Shown: piece by piece, positions 59,186 through 64,000 of the stretch | How positions within the stretch are numbered: position 1 is the first letter of the stretch | Layout: every line of letters starts with the position of its first letter | Source of the DNA: Lunularia cruciata | Taxonomy: Eukaryota > Streptophyta > Marchantiopsida > Lunulariales > Lunulariaceae | DNA length: 64,000 bases | NCBI GenBank assembly: GCA_948567375.1 | Contig: OX419761.1 | Coordinates: forward strand, 37,822,501-37,886,500 | Direction of reading: 5' to 3' | Program-made: the position numbers and the translations under genes | Notes under the pieces: model-generated | What the model was told of the DNA's origin: nothing | Database searches by the model: none | What the model saw: the letters and a program-made list of their open reading frames with translations, nothing else

Positions 59186-59923
59186 TTGATGGAGCAACAG
59201 TGTGAACATACAGTACATTCTCTCTTAGTTGACTCGTCTATTCCACAGGCTACTAGAGCACATCTTTGCTCTTGCTCCAGCAAGGGTGCAGGCTCTTGGA
59301 TCCTAGCTCGACCATGCATTAGGGCTTTCCGACTCGCACCAGCTACGTTCTCTACAGCGATGAGGTTTCACCTAGGTTTGGTCCACCCATCTGCATCTTC
59401 ATTACTCACTTGTGAGTGTGGTTCTACACTAGATGCAGCAGCGGTCCACATGACACGGTGTCCTTTTGGAGGATAGAGGATAGCTACCCATGATGCCATT
59501 AGAGACATAGTGTTTGCTATGGCACGAGAGAGTGGATACTTGGCTTGGAGGGAGTGTTCGTATGCTTTGTAGACGACACGTGTCAGGGTAGACTTATACT
59601 TGGTCCGAGATGATCAGGTGACAATGGCAGATGTCGTGGTTATGGACCCTACGCGGGATATAGTTTTGGAGGGAGTGATTACCCATCCCCTTGGATGGGC
59701 GGTGAGTGCAGCAGTAGGTCGCAAGGTCTCCAAGTATAGGGGCATGCAGCGAGGTCACCTCTTTGTTCCTCTAGCCTTGGAGTTATATGGAGTGATGGAC
59801 ACGGCATTTGACACATTTGTCAGTGAGTGCACGAGAGCTTATCATGTTAGGCGTCAGGGGGTAACACTCTCACTCTCATACTTTGTAGTATATTTTAGAC
59901 AACATGTGTCCATTGCTCTATAG
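59186..59923 (+). pseudogene. Knuckle and endonuclease-like region of copy E
   Basis: Frame 59186-59476 has the knuckle CECGSTLDAAAVHMTRC and stops at a TAG where copy D has CAG (PFGG-Q-RIA). After a further CAG to TAG stop the region continues with VDLYLVRDDQVTMADVVVMDP and GRKVSKYRGMQRG, keeping the Asp that copy D has lost. Confidence 0.75.
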
Positions 59924-60294
59924 AAGGCAGTGGCTGGTGCAATCCATAGGAGAGCAATCACATTAGGTGATGTTTCTTCGGATGCTCCAGTTGTGTGTAG
60001 ACCGTACGACTTGCATAGCTCGGATATCTTAGGTGCGGTAGGGCAGATTTCTCATATAGACTCTATTGGGGCTTAGCCCCATGTTACCTTTTTTGTCTAA
60101 ACCCTAAACCCATCCTTCGTTTTTCCTACGCGGTCGCCTTTTCCCTTTTAAGTGTAAATCTGCTTCCTGCTTATTGAATATAACGGTGGAGATGCACCCA
60201 TGGTCTCCTTGCTATAATTTATAATGAATCAAATGAACCACTTAACTTACATGAGTACTGGCGTGAAAGTAATAGGGCTAAACCTCGTTTGTCT

Positions 60295-60375
60295 CGTCCT
60301 TGTACGGCTAGCTTGATGGGGTCTTCCCATCCTTCGTGTTATTCTACGCGGTTGCCTTTTTCCTCTTTTGTCTAA
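60295..60375 (+). mobile_element. Non-LTR 3'-tail fragment F
   Basis: Only the last 80 bases of the element are present: TTGTACGGCTAGCTTGATGG, GATGGGGTCTTCCCATC and TTCTACGCGGTTGCC. This is a severely 5'-truncated insertion or a duplicated tail 150 bases behind copy E. Confidence 0.7.
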
Positions 60376-60772
60376 AGAATAAACCCAATTTCCTCAACTG
60401 TGCTGGGATTACTGTTCTAGGTCAACGGGAACTCTAAGGAAACTATCAAGTTAATCAGGGACCAAGGTTAGCTCCGGACCGTTCAGTGGCTCTCTACAGT
60501 ACTGTACAAGTTAACATGTTCCACTAATGAAGTCGGTAAACCTCTTTATGGGCAGTCTTTTGTTGGTGATGGCCACGTCGGGACCTTACTGTAGTTGTTT
60601 AGTTGCAAATAGGTTGTGCTTGGTGACCGACGTCAGGTTTCTTTTCGTGGCAGGATGTTACTTACTTTGTCACGTAGTGGTACGGTTCATTACTGTGGTC
60701 TCCCTCTTTAACGTGTGCTATCCATCAACTGGGTGTGAAGGAATTGCCTACAATCCGATCATATCTCTACCG

Positions 60773-60882
60773 CGTAGCGCAATGCCAACACCTTCATAAA
60801 TGGCAGATAAAGTTTTGCCTTTTTTCCCGTAGCGGAATGCCCACACCTTCGTAAATGGCAGACAACGTTTTGCCCTTCTTTT
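60773..60882. repeat. 55-bp tandem repeat, two units
   Basis: CGTAGCGCAATGCCAACACC... at 60773-60827 and CGTAGCGGAATGCCCACACC... at 60828-60882 share the pattern CACCTTC(A/G)TAAATGGCAGA and GTTTTGCC. Confidence 0.85.
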
Positions 60883-60897
60883 TCGCGGGATATCGCG

Positions 60898-61010
60898 GGT
60901 AAGGCAGATTTCTCATATCATACTAGTGTGGCTTAGTCTCATTTTACCTTGGCTTGATGAGTTTTTCCCTCCTTCGAGTGTTCTGCGCGGTCGCCGTCCC
61001 TTTTTTCCAC
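60898..61010 (+). mobile_element. Non-LTR 3'-end fragment G
   Basis: AAGGCAGATTTCTCATATCATAC, GTGGCTTAGTCTC, GGCTTGATGAGTTTTTCCCTCC and TCTGCGCGGTCGCC match the end of copy E including its tail. It is the third element end in the same orientation within 900 bases. Confidence 0.75.
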
Positions 61011-62493
61011 GGCTAAAAGTGTTTTTGAGATAATAAGGTTAGAGCAAGGAGTTTCTATTACATAGGCAGAAATTAATTCTGCCTGTGGAGTAGAGAAGAA
61101 AACGTCGAAAGGATCACTCTGATAAAATTGATTGCCTTTTAATCTAAGCTATCACATCAAATGGCTGAACGACACAAAAAGAACGTTATTGCATCATGAA
61201 ACAATAAGACAAAAGAGCCTTATTGTACTGGCATCTTCCTAAAGTGGAGAATACCAAACGGGAAAACACACTACTTCTCGAAGTGCTAACAGAGCTAAGT
61301 ATGTAGATTTAGCATCATCATATAACAAATTTAGCAACAACTCCTTGTTTCTTCTGTGCATGTATCGAAGGGAAACGTAATCAAGTGTTGCTACCCGGAT
61401 CCAGTTAATTGAATGAAATTCATGATAAAATCATGCGTTTCTTATCCCGGAGTCTAACCAAGGCCAACATCTGTGGTAAAGAGAACATGGATCACACGAC
61501 TGTAGGGAATCACGAGAGGTTTGGTTTCTCTGGTGTGTTGCCGGTCTCCCGCAAACGTAGACCGCGTATGCGGTTCCTCATTATTGAGCTCGCGCAAACT
61601 AGAGTTAACTGGGAAGCTATAGAGTTTAAGTTCTGTGGCCCGGATGAACAACATCTGGAATCTCCGGCTAGATATGAAGACTTATATTCTTTTCTAATCG
61701 TAGACGTAAAGGTCTAACCCCGGTATGGGTGGAATTCCCTATACGGAACTGCACGCTGAATACAATTGCGAGCTGCGATACATAGCGTTTCGTCTTTACA
61801 TTGAATAAATGGTCACATCCATCCTAAGAGTAGTTCGGCGTTTCAACCACCAGGAGGTGGTAGAGAGAGAGGACATCGGAGTTGGCCAGTCAGCTGACCA
61901 TCGAAACCGGCTGTACCAGGTACTGACAGGACAAATAGTACCTAAGGGAACCAATTATATCACCCTGTGACGTCGATGGAACACTAGCCGGACAGGAGTC
62001 AGGAAAGCTATGCCGGTAAAAAGTTGACGTGCGTATTTGCCTGTAGGCCGTCACAGCAGCCGACCGAAATTCTCCGTCCACGCGACGGAGAAGGTAGCAT
62101 CATCTAATTGCCGGAATTGGGGGTTCACGTGGCAGTTGGGGCTCGCAGAGTGAGGGCTGGGGCCTTCGGCTCCGCACGCATGTGTCCCGTCACGCTCTTG
62201 CTGCTCGATCTCTTTCCCTTTAGACTGGCCCCGAGGTTCGTTCGTTGGAGTGAGGATTTCTTCCAGGTAGTCCCGATCGACAAGAGAGACATGGAGGGAT
62301 TGTGAGATTTTGATGGTTTATGGTGACCGAGAGGCAGTCCCGCTAGACAATTAGACGTAGAAATTTGTTTTTGCGTTTTTTAATTTTTAATCGCAATTTG
62401 GTCGAGTGAGGGAGGACGAACGAGCGAACGAACGATCCGACGACGAAACCTAGCGGGGCCGATAAGGAGAGAGCACCACGGTATGCGCAGGGA
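61011..62493. other. Region upstream of the right-edge gene
   Basis: No conserved coding frame is found; 61409-61717 is open but has no recognisable domain. The part nearest 62494 should contain the promoter and 5' UTR of the following gene. Confidence 0.35.
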
Positions 62494-63953
62494 ATGGTAG
62501 ATACGTACGCCCCAGCCAAGGGCAAACACGAAGAATCAAAGATAATGGGTGTGCCGCGGAACGGAGGTCTTTACGCGCTCACCAGCCTTCAGATCGGGTA
62601 TGCTTGCACTCCTTCATGTAGCCGTGCTTTTAATCTCCACATCCCTGTCATGCAGAGGGCAATAATCTGAATTGTGACGAAGCGAAATGGAAACTTGAAG
62701 TGGAAGAATGTAGAGCAAGCAAATAGTTGTGTACTGTTAACTTATGAGACCCTAGGGAAGAGTGGAGGATACGGAGTTTCTGAGAGCTTCGACTGGATAC
62801 TAGATTTGAGAAGATAGTTGAAGCTGAGAATGGGACTCAGAACGTGCTTTCTTTGAGGGAGTTCTCGTCACTGTCGGCGGAGAAGGTAGAGCGAGAACAT
62901 TGTTACCATCGAAGACATTTTCTCCTCTTGTACAGCGGGGTTTTTCTCTTTGTGACCCCTGTAATCTAATTAGTCGGGGTTGAAGACGATTTGTGTTTCA
63001 AGTTAGCGGGTGCATGGCACCTCTTTCCTCCACGATGCACTAGAGCAGCGCAGCCTGGATAATTTTTTAGCATCAGTACGCTGGAGTCTTACCCTTCCCC
63101 GAATTTGTGAAGGAGGGCCACCCACCAGACATTGGCTGTACCTATTGGGAGCTTGAAAAATTTGGTTGACTGCATAGCATAGTTGGGCGACTCTTGGGTG
63201 AAATCTTGACGCCCTCCATATGATTCGGACAGGCGTACTTTGATCTTGGAAAATGTAGATCATATATATCTTGTGTCGGGTATATTAAGCTGGTTATCGA
63301 TGTTTGTAACGTTTTCACTAGACTTCCTCGAGGTACTCCTGGAAATAGAGTGTTTTCTGTGGCGTGATCATGGGATCCGGCATTCAAATTGTCGCTCTTG
63401 TCCGCGCTTTCAGTGAGCAGTAAGACCAAAGCGATAATCAATCTGGTCGCAATTCGGGAGGCTGATTTCTAGCCAGTAGGTTATTATGTGGGCACAATTT
63501 GGGAAGTCTCGCTATGGCGGATAATTCATGAGATAATTTAAAGGTTCTTTACAGTGGTGCTTATATTTAAGGAACCTTTTCGGGTTTCTAAGTGTCGCAA
63601 ATGCTCCACCTCATCGTTTGCAGCAAGGTTCAAACTGCTTGATTGCCTATTACAGGGCGAATGTTGGGCTAATTTTATGGTAGTCCAGAAATAACTTTTT
63701 TAGACATAATCTGTATCCGGAAACAGCTCCCCCAAGCGTACGGTTAGCTGCACATAGTTCCGCGTGCAGATTGGCTATGAAAACCTAATGTATCGTTATT
63801 GTTTGCAGGGATGTTCAGTCGTATGTGTCGAGGCTTTTCCTGCTTGTGGCCTATGAAGGTCTGAAGCTGGTGTTTCTTGTCGACAACGGCCCTTGGACAG
63901 GAAACGCTCGGCGTTCCAGGCCTGCAGAGCTATGGCAATTGATGGTAACCAAG
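62494..63953 (+). CDS. N-terminal two exons of an unidentified plant gene, cut by the window edge
   Basis: Exon 1 (62494-62597) and exon 2 (63809-63953) join in phase across a GT-AG intron of 1.2 kb. A second in-frame ATG at 62545 also has a good context and gives MGVPRNGGLYALTSLQIG; the upstream ATG adds 17 residues. Exon 2 encodes DVQSYVSRLFLLVAYEGLK, VFLVDNGPWTG and RPAELWQLMVTK before a GT donor. The sequence looks like the conserved start of a larger plant protein, but I do not recognise the family, so no function is proposed. The 3' part lies beyond 64000. Confidence 0.55.
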
Positions 63954-64000
63954 GTCAGTATTAAACCTCTTTGACATTTTGACCAAACAAATTACTGTGA

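Larger units (their letters stand above)
56841..60150 (+). mobile_element. Non-LTR retrotransposon copy E, most complete copy
   Basis: From an N-terminal C2HC finger (56961-57020) through RT (57840-58712), thumb (58713-59170), knuckle (59410-59460), endonuclease-like region (59580-59760) and the 3' tail with GGGGCTTAGCCCC at 60068-60080, ending ACGCGGTCGCC near 60140. The true 5' end cannot be fixed. At least five Gln codons of copy D are TAG here, so it is inactive. The second 3' hairpin is replaced by AAACCCTAAACCC. Confidence 0.85.

Noticed and set aside
60098-60112. AAACCCTAAACCC as a telomere remnant
   Set aside because: Only two units, lying inside the 3' tail of copy E; far too short to indicate a telomere or interstitial array.

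Overview
The window looks like nuclear DNA of a land plant or close streptophyte relative. It has intron-containing plant-type genes with GT-AG introns, decayed Ty3/gypsy retrotransposons and a multi-copy non-LTR retrotransposon family. The unusual transposons would fit a bryophyte, lycophyte, fern or charophyte better than a flowering plant, but I cannot name the species from sequence alone.

Left half (1-31 kb): nested, dead retroelements, mostly on the minus strand. (i) Element alpha, about 1-4.75 kb, is a decayed gypsy element whose RT active-site codons are split by a 435-bp solo LTR with a perfect TCATC target duplication. (ii) Element beta, about 7.33-14.12 kb, is a gypsy element with gag (two zinc knuckles), protease, RT, RNase H and integrase remnants. 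Between protease and RT it carries a cytosine-5 DNA methyltransferase domain with recognisable motifs I, IV (PCQ), VI (ENV), VIII and X. (iii) Element 2, 14.12-21.86 kb, has a Tat/Athila-like primer-binding site and two LTRs that do not look like sisters. (iv) A non-LTR element (copy A) was invaded by a solo LTR of the element-2 family, and that LTR was in turn invaded by a complete chromovirus (element 3, 22.82-28.46 kb, TSD ATTGA). The LTRs of the element-3 family contain heat-shock-element-like GAAnnTTCnnGAA arrays.

Middle (31-41 kb): two ordinary genes on the plus strand. One is a 10-exon guanylate-binding-protein-like GTPase with a signal peptide and a C-terminal membrane anchor (31.93-37.80 kb). 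The other is a 5-exon gene for a small, highly charged, possibly nucleolar protein (39.31-41.04 kb).

Right half (41-64 kb): AT-rich gene-poor DNA with further copies of the non-LTR family on both strands, including two head to head (D minus, E plus, 54.3-60.1 kb). The family encodes a C2HC finger, an RT, a CxC-H-C knuckle and a restriction-like-endonuclease-type C-terminus, and ends in a conserved two-hairpin 3' tail. Foldback elements and an E2F-like repeat cluster lie between the copies. At the right edge the first two exons of another plant gene enter the window (62.49-63.95 kb).

All transposon reading frames are broken. Many breaks are CAG to TAG or CGT to TGT changes, as expected from deamination of methylated cytosine, so the region looks like long-silenced heterochromatin around a small genic island.
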